This document shows positions 43,640-52,707 of a stretch of DNA of 64,000 nucleotides, in pieces. Made by a program: the position numbers and the translations under genes. The number at the start of each line of letters is the position of its first letter. The first letter of the stretch is position 1. Source of the stretch: Bacillus taeanensis (GTDB lineage Bacteria > Bacillota > Bacilli > Bacillales > UBA6769). The notes beneath the pieces were generated by a model, which saw only the letters and a program-made list of their open reading frames with translations, was not told where the DNA came from and searched no databases. The stretch spans positions 1 to 64,000 of the forward strand of contig NZ_QOCW01000021.1 in assembly GCF_003318295.1 (NCBI RefSeq). The letters are read 5' to 3'.

Positions 43640-43940
43640 ATATCGTGCAGGCCGGCATGATTGACGCAAGCGGCGATCTGAATCAGTCTTTAACTGTCTC
43701 TCCGCATCGCGAAAACTCTTCCAACCTTTTAAACTCGACAAAACCCACGTATACAGTAATTCTTTGTATGTCGCTTTTCGCGCCGTTTCTACATAGTCGT
43801 ATCTTTCAAGAATCGTATCAAAATCCACCTTATCAAGTAGGGTTTGAAGAATTTTTAATACTCTGTTATTCTGGTTCATAGGGAGTTCTCCTTTCCTCGG
43901 TTAGTTGGTCTTAGTCTGAGGATAACAAGGAGACTCCCTT
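43612..43940 (-). mobile_element. IS4-family element fragment (5' part of transposase)
   Basis: Minus-strand frame from ATG 43879 (ribosome site AAAGGAG) reads MNQNNRVLKILQTLLDKVDFD…YVETARKATYKELLYTWVLSSLKGWKSFRDAERQLKTDSD, the N-terminus of an IS4-type transposase. It loses similarity after about 80 residues and ends in the FbpA-like gene. AGGGAGTTCTCCTT (43880) and AAGGAGACTCCCTT (43928) form an inverted pair at the outer end. The DDE catalytic domain is absent. Confidence 0.65.
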
Positions 43941-44101
43941 TTTTCATGTATTCATCTTACAAATTCTTCATAATCAACACGGCTGGGTCAGACTCCTCAA
44001 AAAGACAAAACGCCTAATTTGTCCATATGGAAAGTACAATGAAAGCTAATTTCATATAAAAAGATAGCAGCTGCATATACTCTTATAAAGGAGGGAGTTT
44101 T

Positions 44102-46099
44102 TTGAGAATAGGAGTATTTGTTGCAGCGTTACTATTTATATTTTTCATCGCCGGTTGTTCAGAACGGCCGTCACCGGAAGATGCGTTTGATACTTATGTT
44201 TTGCAGTGGAACAGTCAACAATTTGACAAAATGTATGATGGATTAGCTGCAGAGGTGAAAGAAAAAATTTCAAAGGAACAATTCGTGAATCGTCATAAAT
44301 CTCTTTTTAAAGATATTCAAGTGAAAAATCTAAAGGTAGCATTTGAAAAGCCTGAGGAAGAAGTGGAACCGAATGAAGAAGGACAAGTTGCATTTCCGTT
44401 TTCTGTTTCAATGGATACAATCGCAGGTGAAGTTTCGTTTGATCATACCGCTGTTTTAACATTAGAAGGCGAAAAAGGGGCCGAGCAGTGGGGATTGAAT
44501 TGGGATTCTTCGTTTATTTTTAAGCAGTTAAAAGACGGCGATGAAGTAAAATTAAGTGCGATACCTCCTGTGCGCGGGCAAATTTTTGATCGAAACGGAC
44601 AAGGACTTGCCGTCAATGATACGGTTATTTGGGTTGGTGTTGTGCCGGCAAAGCTTGGTGATCAACAAGAAGCGATTATTAAGCAAATCAGTGAAACGAT
44701 AAAACTTGATCAAGAAACGATTAAAAAGAAATTAGCACAGGGGTGGGTTCAAAGTAATCCTGAGCAATTTGTTCCGTTAAAAGGTGTTGTTTCTGAAGCG
44801 GATTTATACGACGGTTTAGCAGAAATCCTAGGTGTACTGACGATGAAAAAAACAGAGCGTGTCTATCCATTAGGAGAAAAAGCAGCCCATCTAACAGGCT
44901 ATATTCGCCAAATGTACAAAGAAGAAGCGGAAAAAATGACGAAAAAAGGCTACAGCTCGTATGAAACAATTGGAGCAGCTGGTTTAGAGCAAATCTATGA
45001 AGAAATACTGCACGGTGAAACAGGTTGGGTGATCGCTGTGAAAGGTTCAGGAGAGGAAATTGCGAAAAAACCGAAAGTAGATGGAAAAGATCTTCAGTTA
45101 ACATTAGATACCCGCCTTCAAGCCGTTATTTATGAACAGCTTAAAGAAAAGTCAGGCACAGCTGTTGCACTAAATCCGCTAACAGGTGAAACACTCGCAA
45201 TGGTTAGTACGCCTGCTTATAATCCGAATGATTATATTTTAGGTTTTGATACAGGCGAGTACGAGGAGCTGAAAAACAATAAGCATAACCCGTTTTCAGC
45301 AAAGTTCAATAAAACATTTTCACCCGGGTCTGTGATGAAGCCAATGACAGCAGCGATTGGTTTGGAAGCTAAGACATTAAATCCGCAGCAAGAAGAAATG
45401 ATAGACGGAAAGACGTGGAAAAAAGATGCAGATTGGGGCGGCTACAAGGTTACGAGAGTTTCAGCTTATGATTCAAACGTAAACTTAGAGGATGCAATCG
45501 TCCAGTCTGATAATATTTATTTTGCCCGCAAAGCGTTAGAAATGGGAGCGGAAACGTTTGAAAAAGGACTGAAACAATTCAAGTTTAACGAGGAGTTAGA
45601 TTTTCCATTTCCGATTCATGTCTCAAGTATTTCAAATGATTCTTTAACAAAAGATGAGGTGCTTCTTGCAGATTCTAGCTACGGCCAGGGACAAATACAG
45701 ATGAGTCCATTTCATTTAGCGACGGCGTATACGACTTTTGTTAATGAAGGAAAGATGGTTTTTCCGTTTCTATTGAAAGAAGATGGGCCTGCGAAAAAAG
45801 AACAAATGATTTCCGCTGAAAACGCAGGTCTTCTTCATAACATGCTGAGAAAAGTTGTTCAAAGTCCAAACAGCACAGCACCAGAAGCACAAATTGAAGG
45901 TATCACAATTGCCGGTAAAACAGGAACAGCTGAGCTGAAAAAAGCCGGTGAAACGAGCGGACAGGAAAACGGCTGGTTTGTCGCATATGAAGGGGAAAAG
46001 AAAAATCTTTTAATCGCAATGATGGTAGAAGACGTTCCAAACGGCAGTCATTCAGTTGTTCCGTTAGTTGCGAACGTGTTTGAACAATATAGTGAGTAA
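44102..46099 (+). CDS. pbpC: penicillin-binding protein 3 (class B transpeptidase, MecA-type N-domain)
   Basis: 665 residues, lipoprotein-type signal (IAGC near residue 18). An NTF2-like MecA_N domain (about 25-145), a dimerisation domain (PPVRGQIFDRNG near 158) and the transpeptidase with SxxK in FSPGSVMKPM near 404, SDN in VQSDNIYFA near 462 and KTGT in IAGKTGTAEL near 602. Length and domain order match Bacillus PBP3, a relative of staphylococcal PBP2a. It cross-links peptidoglycan outside the membrane. TTG start after AAGGAGGGAG. Confidence 0.92.
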   Translation: MRIGVFVAALLFIFFIAGCSERPSPEDAFDTYVLQWNSQQFDKMYDGLAAEVKEKISKEQFVNRHKSLFKDIQVKNLKVAFEKPEEEVEPNEEGQVAFPFSVSMDTIAGEVSFDHTAVLTLEGEKGAEQWGLNWDSSFIFKQLKDGDEVKLSAIPPVRGQIFDRNGQGLAVNDTVIWVGVVPAKLGDQQEAIIKQISETIKLDQETIKKKLAQGWVQSNPEQFVPLKGVVSEADLYDGLAEILGVLTMKKTERVYPLGEKAAHLTGYIRQMYKEEAEKMTKKGYSSYETIGAAGLEQIYEEILHGETGWVIAVKGSGEEIAKKPKVDGKDLQLTLDTRLQAVIYEQLKEKSGTAVALNPLTGETLAMVSTPAYNPNDYILGFDTGEYEELKNNKHNPFSAKFNKTFSPGSVMKPMTAAIGLEAKTLNPQQEEMIDGKTWKKDADWGGYKVTRVSAYDSNVNLEDAIVQSDNIYFARKALEMGAETFEKGLKQFKFNEELDFPFPIHVSSISNDSLTKDEVLLADSSYGQGQIQMSPFHLATAYTTFVNEGKMVFPFLLKEDGPAKKEQMISAENAGLLHNMLRKVVQSPNSTAPEAQIEGITIAGKTGTAELKKAGETSGQENGWFVAYEGEKKNLLIAMMVEDVPNGSHSVVPLVANVFEQYSE

Positions 46100-46107
46100 T
46101 TGGGCTG

Positions 46108-46160
46108 AAGCTTAACGAAAAGGAATGAGTCACGCTTGTTCATTTCGTTAAGCTTTTTTT
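46108..46160. terminator. terminator between pbpC and lacI-type gene
   Basis: AAGCTTAACGAAA pairs perfectly with TTTCGTTAAGCTT, then TTTTTT. Confidence 0.8.
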
Positions 46161-46205
46161 ACAAAAAAATAGATCTACCTTAAACCGTAAGATAGATCAA
46201 AAGAA

Positions 46206-47204
46206 TTAACAGCCGCAAGATTTTCGAATAATTAATGAGGTTGGCAGCTGGATATGCTTGTTATAAGATGGGTTATTGATTTTATTAATTAACACATCAA
46301 ACGCTGTTTTTCCAATTGTATCAGGCGGTAAATTAATGTTCGTTACAGGAGGATCAATAATTTTTGCAGAAGCAAAATCACCAAATCCAATTAATGCAAT
46401 ATCTTCAGGGATTCTTAACGTTAATTCTTTACAGGCCGAAATAACGCCTATCGTCATTAAATCGCTTAAAATAAATAATGCCGTAATGTCTGGTTGTCTA
46501 TTTAACAATGCTCTTGCAGCACTAGCGCCGCCGTCTACTGTTGCGTAACCTAATTCTAAATAATTTTCATTAAATGGAATATTGTGCTGTTCTAATGCTC
46601 TTTTATAACCATCAATTCGGTGAATGGTTGGGGTTACATTTGGAACAGCATAAATAAGTCCAATTTTTTCATGTCCATGTTGGATAAGGTGGGTTGTGGC
46701 ATCATATCCGGCTTGAAAATCTTCAGGTGTTACCCAAGGCGTATTTTTAAGTCTTGGATCATATCGACTAATTAGAACAACTGGGAAATCTTCTTCAATC
46801 AGCCTGTCTAAATATCTTGCATCCATTGAAGTCGGAGATAAGATAATACCGTCGACCATTTTGGAGTGAAGAAGGTTAACGGTTTTTTTCTCGTATTCTG
46901 TATCTTCATTTGTATTAACAAACAATAAGTTATAATCTAATTCACGCGCGCGGTCTTGGATGCCGTTAATATAGCCAGTAACATAAGAGTCGGGAAAACT
47001 TGGAACGATTAATCCCGCTGTTTTAGTACTTTGTTGGCGCAAGTTTTTAGCTGAAAAATTAGGAACATAATTGTATTTTTTAATAATCTCCATAATTTTT
47101 TGGTGCTTTTCCTCTGAAATGCGCTTCGTCCCATTAATAACATGAGAAACAGTTGCGATGGAAACACCGGATTCCTTTGCAATTTGCTTCATAGTAACCT
47201 TCAT
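46206..47204 (-). CDS. LacI family repressor of the sugar cluster
   Basis: 332 residues: LacI helix-turn-helix (MKQIAKESGVSIATVSHVING, residues 4-24), hinge helix NFSAKNLRQQ, and a sugar-binding periplasmic-type domain ending LIIRKSCGC. Divergent from the SDR-led operon. The repeated TTAAACGTTTTACTA motif before three transcription units is the likely operator. Inducer probably a tetrulose or its phosphate, by context only. Confidence 0.9.
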   Translation of the reverse strand: MKVTMKQIAKESGVSIATVSHVINGTKRISEEKHQKIMEIIKKYNYVPNFSAKNLRQQSTKTAGLIVPSFPDSYVTGYINGIQDRARELDYNLLFVNTNEDTEYEKKTVNLLHSKMVDGIILSPTSMDARYLDRLIEEDFPVVLISRYDPRLKNTPWVTPEDFQAGYDATTHLIQHGHEKIGLIYAVPNVTPTIHRIDGYKRALEQHNIPFNENYLELGYATVDGGASAARALLNRQPDITALFILSDLMTIGVISACKELTLRIPEDIALIGFGDFASAKIIDPPVTNINLPPDTIGKTAFDVLINKINNPSYNKHIQLPTSLIIRKSCGC

Positions 47205-47440
47205 AATATCTCTCCTTTAGAAAATCGATTAACCCATCGCTTTCAATTAATATATTTTACTGCCAAATTAGTAAAATGGCAACTTTCCGAAGTGCTTTTA
47301 CATAAAAAATGTAAGGGTTTTAATCATTTCAAAAGCTTGTAATAAAGATATTTTTTGTATATTAACTCTCATTTTATCACTAATGAGAGCATGTCAATAG
47401 CTTTCATCATAATCTTTAGGTGAAAAAATTCAAAATATTA

Positions 47441-47496
47441 TTGACAAAAGATAATACAGCAATTATAGTTAAGTTAATCAGTTAAACGTTTTACTA
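47441..47496 (+). promoter_or_regulatory. SigA promoter and LacI-type operator of the SDR gene
   Basis: TTGACA (47441) - 17 bp - TATAGT (47464), with TTAAACGTTTTACTA at 47482-47496 just past the expected start point. A cre-like TTGAAAGCGTGTTCTG at 47569 may bind CcpA. Confidence 0.75.
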
Positions 47497-47647
47497 AATA
47501 AGGTTAAAAAAACCTTGATTAACCGGGATTAAATACATAACGATTTCAGCTATTTAATCTTACAGGTTTTGAAAGCGTGTTCTGATAGCGGTTTATTTGT
47601 AAAAAATAACAATTTAATAAAAGAAAAAGTTGAATGGAGTGTTTAAA

Positions 47648-48406
47648 GTGAATTTTGACAATCGCGTAGCATTAATTACTGGAGCAGCATCTGAAAAAGG
47701 AATTGGCCGTGAAATTGCACGTCAATTAGCTAAACGTGGAGCATTAGTTGTTTTATCGGACATTAATGAAGAAGGATTAGCAGTTGCAGTTCAAGAGATT
47801 CAAGACTTAGGTGGCAAAGCAGCTTCTGTCATTTTAAATGTGACAGATCGAAATCAGGTAAACCAACAAGTAGCTGAAATTGTGAAAGAGTACGGTAAAA
47901 TCGATATTCTCATTAACAATGCTGGGGTTACTCGTCCAACAAGAGTACTAGATATTGAAGAAAAAGAATGGGATTTCATTTTTGATATCAACATGAAAGG
48001 GACATTCTTTCTAACACAAGAAGTGCTTCGTTATATGAAGGAAAAAAATTACGGAAGAATTGTTAACTTAGGTTCAGTTTCTGGTAAACGCGGCGGTGGT
48101 ATCTTCGGCGGTTCTCATTATTCAGCAGCTAAAGCGGCAGTAACAGGCTTTTCAAAAGCTGTGGCAAGAGAGATGGCGCCATTTGGAATTACATGTAATA
48201 CAGTAGAGCCGGGCTTAATCGGTACTGAAATTACAGGCGGTCTTCTAACTGAAGAGAAAAAAGAAGTGCTTAAAAATGATATTCCAGTTGGCCGAATTGG
48301 AACAGTAGCAGATGTTGCGTACACAATTGCTTTCTTAGCATCAGAAAATGCAAGCTATATTACTGGAGAAGAAATCGACATTAATGGTGGTTCTCACATC
48401 GACTAA
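47648..48406 (+). CDS. SDR family oxidoreductase (putative polyol dehydrogenase)
   Basis: 252 residues. NAD(P) motif TGAASEKGIG near residue 11, NNAG near 88, catalytic Ser/Tyr/Lys in NLGSVSGK...SHYSAAKAA (Tyr near 157) and the PG motif EPGLIGTEI near 188. GTG 47648 has GGAGTG upstream. In the cluster it would oxidise a polyol or reduce a ketose, by analogy with threitol dehydrogenases of the SDR family. Substrate not proven. Confidence 0.88.
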   Translation: MNFDNRVALITGAASEKGIGREIARQLAKRGALVVLSDINEEGLAVAVQEIQDLGGKAASVILNVTDRNQVNQQVAEIVKEYGKIDILINNAGVTRPTRVLDIEEKEWDFIFDINMKGTFFLTQEVLRYMKEKNYGRIVNLGSVSGKRGGGIFGGSHYSAAKAAVTGFSKAVAREMAPFGITCNTVEPGLIGTEITGGLLTEEKKEVLKNDIPVGRIGTVADVAYTIAFLASENASYITGEEIDINGGSHID

Positions 48407-48421
48407 TTTACAAATCATTAA

Positions 48422-48436
48422 TTAAACGTTTTACTA
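48422..48436 (+). promoter_or_regulatory. LacI-type operator before the RpiB-like gene
   Basis: TTAAACGTTTTACTA, identical over 15 bases to 47482-47496. No clear promoter elements of its own were found; it may work by roadblock or loop formation. Confidence 0.65.
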
Positions 48437-48506
48437 GATTAACAGAAACTGTTTACTAGAGTTTCATAAAAAAAGATGAATTTTTCATTTGAAAGGAGCA
48501 TGTTGC

Positions 48507-48971
48507 ATGAAGATCGGACTTGGTTGTGATCATAATGCTTATGAGTTTAAAGAAGAAATTAAAAAATACTTAGAAGAAAAAGAAGGTTTTGAAGTCGTTG
48601 ATTATGGATGCCATAACTGCTCGGTAGCAGTTGATTACCCAGATGTTTCATTTGAAGTAGCGCAAGATGTAAGGAACGGAAAGCTTGATCGCGGTATTTT
48701 AATTTGCGGCACAGGCTTAGGCGTAGCGATTGCAGCAAATAAAATTCCAGGCGTGCGTGCGGCAACGGCTCACGACGTATTTTCAGCAGAGCGGGCTCAG
48801 TTAAGCAACAATGCGCAAATTATTACGATGGGCGCTCAAGTTATTGGTATTGAGCTCGGTAAGAAAATTGTTGAAGCCTATGTAAACGCTCACTTTACAG
48901 AAGGAAGATCAAGTCATAAAGTTCAAAAAATTATTGATAAAGAGAGCGAATTGTCAAATCAACTAAGCTAA
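48507..48971 (+). CDS. RpiB/LacAB-like sugar-phosphate isomerase
   Basis: 154 residues; GCDHNAYEFKEEI at the N-terminus, DYPDVSFEVAQDV, GILICGTGLGVAIAANK near 70 (active-site Cys in the loop) and GVRAATAHDVFSAERAQLSNNAQIITMGAQVIG mark the RpiB family. Family members isomerise ribose 5-phosphate, galactose 6-phosphate, or (EryI/DerI type) D-erythrulose 4-phosphate to D-erythrose 4-phosphate. The last fits the TIM-like and kinase neighbours. ATG 48507 follows AAAGGAGC. Confidence 0.88.
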   Translation: MKIGLGCDHNAYEFKEEIKKYLEEKEGFEVVDYGCHNCSVAVDYPDVSFEVAQDVRNGKLDRGILICGTGLGVAIAANKIPGVRAATAHDVFSAERAQLSNNAQIITMGAQVIGIELGKKIVEAYVNAHFTEGRSSHKVQKIIDKESELSNQLS

Positions 48972-49026
48972 CGTGAAAGAGTAAGCAAAGGCAAAACTTC
49001 GCACTTGATTAAAGGAGTTAATAATA

Positions 49027-49854
49027 ATGAAGATTGGAATTAGTACGTATGCACTTCGCTGGGAATGGGAATTTGTTGACAAAATTGAAAACCCTCTTGA
49101 TATATACGGTTTACTTTATAGAGTAAAAGAGCTTGGTGCAGAAGCTTTCCAAATTTGTGACTATCCTCCGATTGAAGAAATGTCAACGGGAGAACTGCAG
49201 GCATTTAAAGAAAAAGCAAAAGAACTTGGCATTGAACTGGAGCTCGGCACACAGGGAGTTTATCCTGATCATTTATTAAAATATTTAAAAATTGCCAATG
49301 CCCTAGAAGTGAAGGTACTTCGAACGATGGTGCATGACAAAGTCCATCAGCCGTCGATTGCACAAGCAGAGGAATGGCTGAAGAAAATCCTTCCTTCTTT
49401 TGAATTATCAGGGGTAAAGATTGCACTAGAAACCTATGAACCTGTGAAAACATCAGATCTAGTTTCAATTGTAAAGTCAATTAATAGCTCGTACATTGGA
49501 ATTTGTTTAGACCCAGGTAATTCAATTTCTGAATTAGAGTTTCCAGATGCGGTAATCGAAAACACTGCCCCCTATGTAACGAACTGTCATTTAAAAGATT
49601 TTGTTTTCAAAAGACGTGAAGGGTCAATAGGGTTTAACCTCTTAGGAGCACCTGTAGGAGATGGGCAGTTAAATCTTGATTTTCTCCTTGAAACGCTTAA
49701 AAAAGAGGGAAAAACAGTAAACGGAATAATTGAACTGTGGCTTCCTTTTACAGAATCTGCTGAAAAAACAGCGCAGCTTCAAACAGAGTGGATTCAAAAA
49801 AGCATTGCGAATATGAAAAAGAAACTATCAAGTTTTTCTGCAGTTGAAAAGTAA
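49027..49854 (+). CDS. sugar phosphate isomerase/epimerase (xylose isomerase-like TIM barrel)
   Basis: 275 residues. Metal ligands are in place: Glu in IALETYEP near 138, Asp in GICLDPGN near 163, His in CHLKDF near 186 and Glu in GIIELW near 238. This family isomerises or epimerises small sugars and their phosphates (hydroxypyruvate isomerase-like, tagatose epimerase-like). ATG follows AAAGGAG. A role in interconverting tetrulose isomers is plausible but not shown. Confidence 0.82.
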   Translation: MKIGISTYALRWEWEFVDKIENPLDIYGLLYRVKELGAEAFQICDYPPIEEMSTGELQAFKEKAKELGIELELGTQGVYPDHLLKYLKIANALEVKVLRTMVHDKVHQPSIAQAEEWLKKILPSFELSGVKIALETYEPVKTSDLVSIVKSINSSYIGICLDPGNSISELEFPDAVIENTAPYVTNCHLKDFVFKRREGSIGFNLLGAPVGDGQLNLDFLLETLKKEGKTVNGIIELWLPFTESAEKTAQLQTEWIQKSIANMKKKLSSFSAVEK

Positions 49855-49885
49855 GCGCTAGCAATATTCTTTTAGCGGTAAATGT

Positions 49886-49911
49886 CGGAACATTTAATAA
49901 AAAGTGTTCCG
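49886..49911 (+). promoter_or_regulatory. intra-operon hairpin
   Basis: CGGAACATTT/AAGTGTTCCG with a short loop and no T run; could mark an RNA processing site between the epimerase and dhaK-like genes. Confidence 0.4.
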
Positions 49912-49958
49912 GCTGTTCCCGCAAACTGTTACAAGTTTATAAGGTAAGGTGGGATTGT

Positions 49959-50954
49959 GTGAAGAAATTAATTAATAAAAACGAAAATATTATTGAAGAA
50001 ATGGTTGACGGATTTATTGAAGCATATGGTGATCATTATAAAAAATTAGACGAAGATTTTAAAGGTGTTGTTTTAAAAGAGAAAAAAGATAAGGTGGCTG
50101 TTGTCGTTGGAGGCGGAACAGGTCATGAACCGTTATTTATCGGATTTGTAGGTGAAGGATTAGCAGATGGCGCGGCAATTGGAAATGTATTTGCAGCCCC
50201 AACGCCAGGCACTGTTCTAAATGTGACAAGAGCGGTCGATTCAGGTAAAGGCGTTCTCTATATATATGGAAACTATTCAGGCGACATTTTAAATTTTGAT
50301 ATGGCGGCAGAGTTAGCGGAGATGGAAGACTTAAATACGGAAACCGTCCTCGTTCGCGATGATGTTGCCTCTGCTCCAATTGAAAGAATTGAAGATCGCC
50401 GCGGCATTTCTGGGGATGTGTTTGTGATTAAAGTGGCAGGAGCGGCTGCTGATTTAGGGCTTTCACTAGAGGAAGTAACGAAAGCTGCTCAAAAAGCAAG
50501 CGATCAAACGCGTTCAATCGGTGTAGCTTTATCTTCCGGGACCATTCCAGGTTTAGAAAAACCGACATTTTCATTACCTGAAGATGAAATTGAGTTTGGC
50601 ATGGGTATTCATGGAGAACCAGGGATTCAGCGAACGAACATGATGACAGCTGATGAATTAACAGATAAAATGCTTGAAACATTATTAGCTGACTTCAATC
50701 TTAATGAAGGTGATGAAGTGTGTATGCTGGTGAACGGTCTTGGGTCCACATCATTGTTAGAGCTTATGATTGTCAATCGCCGCGCTTCTCAAGTGTTAAA
50801 GGAAAAAGGCATTTCCATTTATCATACTGATGTGAACAGCTACTGTACGTCTCAGGAAATGGCGGGTGTATCAATCTCATTAATGCGCTTAGACGATGAA
50901 TTGAAAACGTTTTACAACCATCCAGCACATTCTCCTTATTATACAAAAAAATAA
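49959..50954 (+). CDS. dhaK: DhaK-type kinase subunit (dihydroxyacetone/erythrulose kinase)
   Basis: 331 residues. VVVGGGTGHEPLFIGFVG near 52, GNYSGD near 107 and the substrate-binding His in MGIHGEPGIQR near 218, which forms a hemiaminal with the ketone. Partner of DhaL next door. No DhaM is present, so phosphate likely comes from ATP as in LerK-type tetrulose kinases, rather than the PTS. GTG start after AAGGTGGG. Confidence 0.9.
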   Translation: MKKLINKNENIIEEMVDGFIEAYGDHYKKLDEDFKGVVLKEKKDKVAVVVGGGTGHEPLFIGFVGEGLADGAAIGNVFAAPTPGTVLNVTRAVDSGKGVLYIYGNYSGDILNFDMAAELAEMEDLNTETVLVRDDVASAPIERIEDRRGISGDVFVIKVAGAAADLGLSLEEVTKAAQKASDQTRSIGVALSSGTIPGLEKPTFSLPEDEIEFGMGIHGEPGIQRTNMMTADELTDKMLETLLADFNLNEGDEVCMLVNGLGSTSLLELMIVNRRASQVLKEKGISIYHTDVNSYCTSQEMAGVSISLMRLDDELKTFYNHPAHSPYYTKK

Positions 50955-51007
50955 ATGCTTCCATTTAGAAATGCTATTAAAGGATAGGATGAAGGGAGAA
51001 AGAAATA

Positions 51008-51664
51008 ATGGTAAATCAAACAGAAACGCAGTTAAGCATTGAACAAACTGTTGAAATGTTTAAATATGTAGCAGAACAGGTGATTAACAGCAAACCATAT
51101 TTAACGGAAATCGACAGTGCAATTGGTGATGGGGACCATGGTATCGGGATGGCAATCGGCTTTGAGGCAGCAGTCAATAAATTAAACAGCGGCTCATTCA
51201 AAACAGTAAACGCTGTATTTAGTGAAATAGGTATGGCGATGATTAGTTCAATGGGAGGAGCGTCAGGGGTTATTTTTGGAACGATGTTTATCGGAAAAGT
51301 AGCTAAGCTCCCGCAAGAGACAAATTTAAGCCTTCCATTCCTAAGCACTATTTTTACAGATGCCTTAGCAGCCATTAAAAAGCGCGGCAAAGCAGAATTA
51401 GGCGATAAAACGATGATCGATGCTTTTGAGCCAGCGGTTGTTTCGCTCCAGCAAAGTGTTTCGAATAATAAGACATTATTAGAAGGCTTAAAGGAAGCTG
51501 AAAAGAAAGCTGCAGAAGGCGTAGAAAATACGAAAAACTACACAGCGAAATTTGGACGAGCTAAATCTTTAGGTGAGCGCGCTGTAGGTTATCAAGATGC
51601 AGGGGCGACTTCTGTTTCTATTATTATTCAATCAATGCGTCAGTGGATTGAAAGGAATATATAA
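51008..51664 (+). CDS. dhaL: DhaL-type nucleotide-binding kinase subunit
   Basis: 218 residues, helical barrel: IDSAIGDGDHGIGM near 32-45 (Mg-nucleotide aspartates), MGGASGVIFGTMF near 82, LGDKTMIDAF near 135, and GRAKSLGERAVGYQDAGATS near 185. Supplies the nucleotide to DhaK. The TIM-like gene ATG follows its stop by one base. Confidence 0.9.
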   Translation: MVNQTETQLSIEQTVEMFKYVAEQVINSKPYLTEIDSAIGDGDHGIGMAIGFEAAVNKLNSGSFKTVNAVFSEIGMAMISSMGGASGVIFGTMFIGKVAKLPQETNLSLPFLSTIFTDALAAIKKRGKAELGDKTMIDAFEPAVVSLQQSVSNNKTLLEGLKEAEKKAAEGVENTKNYTAKFGRAKSLGERAVGYQDAGATSVSIIIQSMRQWIERNI

Positions 51665-51665
51665 G

Positions 51666-52451
51666 ATGAAGAAGGTTTATATCGGGACAAATTGGAAAAT
51701 GACGAAAACGTATCAGGAGGGTGCGGTATACTGTAACGAGCTCCTGAAAATTAGTCAAAGGTTAAGCAGTGACATCCAGTTGTTTGTGATTCCTTCCTAT
51801 ACAATGCTTTCATCAATTAAAGAAATCTTAAAAGAATCTACCATTCAATTAGGCGCCCAAAACATGCATTGGGAAGAGAAGGGTGCTTATACAGGCGAAA
51901 TCTCACCAACAATGCTGTCTGAAATCGGAATTGATCTTGTTGAACTAGGTCACTCTGAACGAAGACAATATTATAATGAAAACGATGAAGATATTAATAA
52001 AAAAGTATTAGCTGCCTTGAACTATGAAATGAATCCGTTAATTTGTATCGGTGAAAATATGAATCAAAAAGAAAACAACATTTCTGTTGAAACGTTAGCT
52101 GCACAGTTAAAAGTATGTTTAAAAAATGTCAGTGAAGAGGATTTAGCGAATATTCGCATTGCTTATGAACCTGTTTGGGCCATTGGCGAAAACGGTATCC
52201 CGGCTTCTGCTGACTATGTGAACGAGATTCACAATGAAATTCGCAGTATATTAACGACTCTTTATGGCAGCAAAGGAAAGAACATCCCTCTTTTATATGG
52301 GGGAAGTGTAAATCTGGAAAACTTCTTAGAGTATTTACAGTTAGACAATGTAGATGGTCTCTTTATAGGCCGTTCTGCATGGGATATGACTTCATTTAAA
52401 GAGATTCTATCGTCTATTGATAATCTTCTAACTGAAGAAGTTAACTCCTGA
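51666..52451 (+). CDS. triosephosphate isomerase paralogue (EryH/LerI-like candidate)
   Basis: 261 residues with TIM active-site residues Lys (TNWKM), His (ELGHSERR near 98) and Glu (IAYEPVWAIG near 170) and the phosphate loop LLYGGSV. It diverges from housekeeping TpiA in other regions (for example MHWEEKGAYTGEISPTML). Brucella EryH, a TIM paralogue, converts L-erythrulose 1-phosphate to D-erythrulose 4-phosphate. The same role is inferred here. Ribosome site AAAGGAAT lies in the end of dhaL. Confidence 0.88.
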   Translation: MKKVYIGTNWKMTKTYQEGAVYCNELLKISQRLSSDIQLFVIPSYTMLSSIKEILKESTIQLGAQNMHWEEKGAYTGEISPTMLSEIGIDLVELGHSERRQYYNENDEDINKKVLAALNYEMNPLICIGENMNQKENNISVETLAAQLKVCLKNVSEEDLANIRIAYEPVWAIGENGIPASADYVNEIHNEIRSILTTLYGSKGKNIPLLYGGSVNLENFLEYLQLDNVDGLFIGRSAWDMTSFKEILSSIDNLLTEEVNS

Positions 52452-52512
52452 AAAGCTTTCATTAAACTTTGACGTTTAAGTTGATGAGAAGTTGTTACTA
52501 AATTATTTATTA

Positions 52513-52566
52513 TTGACAAATTGTTTGTTTATTTTTAAAATTTTATGTAAACGGTAAAACGTTTAA
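52513..52566 (+). promoter_or_regulatory. SigA promoter and LacI-type operator of the TRAP operon
   Basis: TTGACA (52513) - 17 bp - TAAAAT (52536); GTAAAACGTTTAA at 52554-52566 is the reverse complement of the operator seen at 47482 and 48422. A cre-like AAGAAAGCGTTTACTA follows near 52634. Confidence 0.75.
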
Positions 52567-52707
52567 CTTGAAAAGAAGCTGTAAAACTGTTTAAAATGAT
52601 CTCTTAAGATTCTCTAAGAGATCGTTAAATGATAAAAGAAAGCGTTTACTAAAGATAGAGCACTTTCTAGAGAAATGACAAACTTATTAAATGAGGGGGA
52701 AGTAACA

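Noticed and set aside
43880..43940. T-box or riboswitch-like structure
   Set aside because: The inverted pair fits the outer end of the IS4-type fragment and its transposase leader.
49959..51664. PTS-dependent dihydroxyacetone kinase
   Set aside because: No dhaM gene is in the cluster, and the flanking isomerases suit a C4 ketose.
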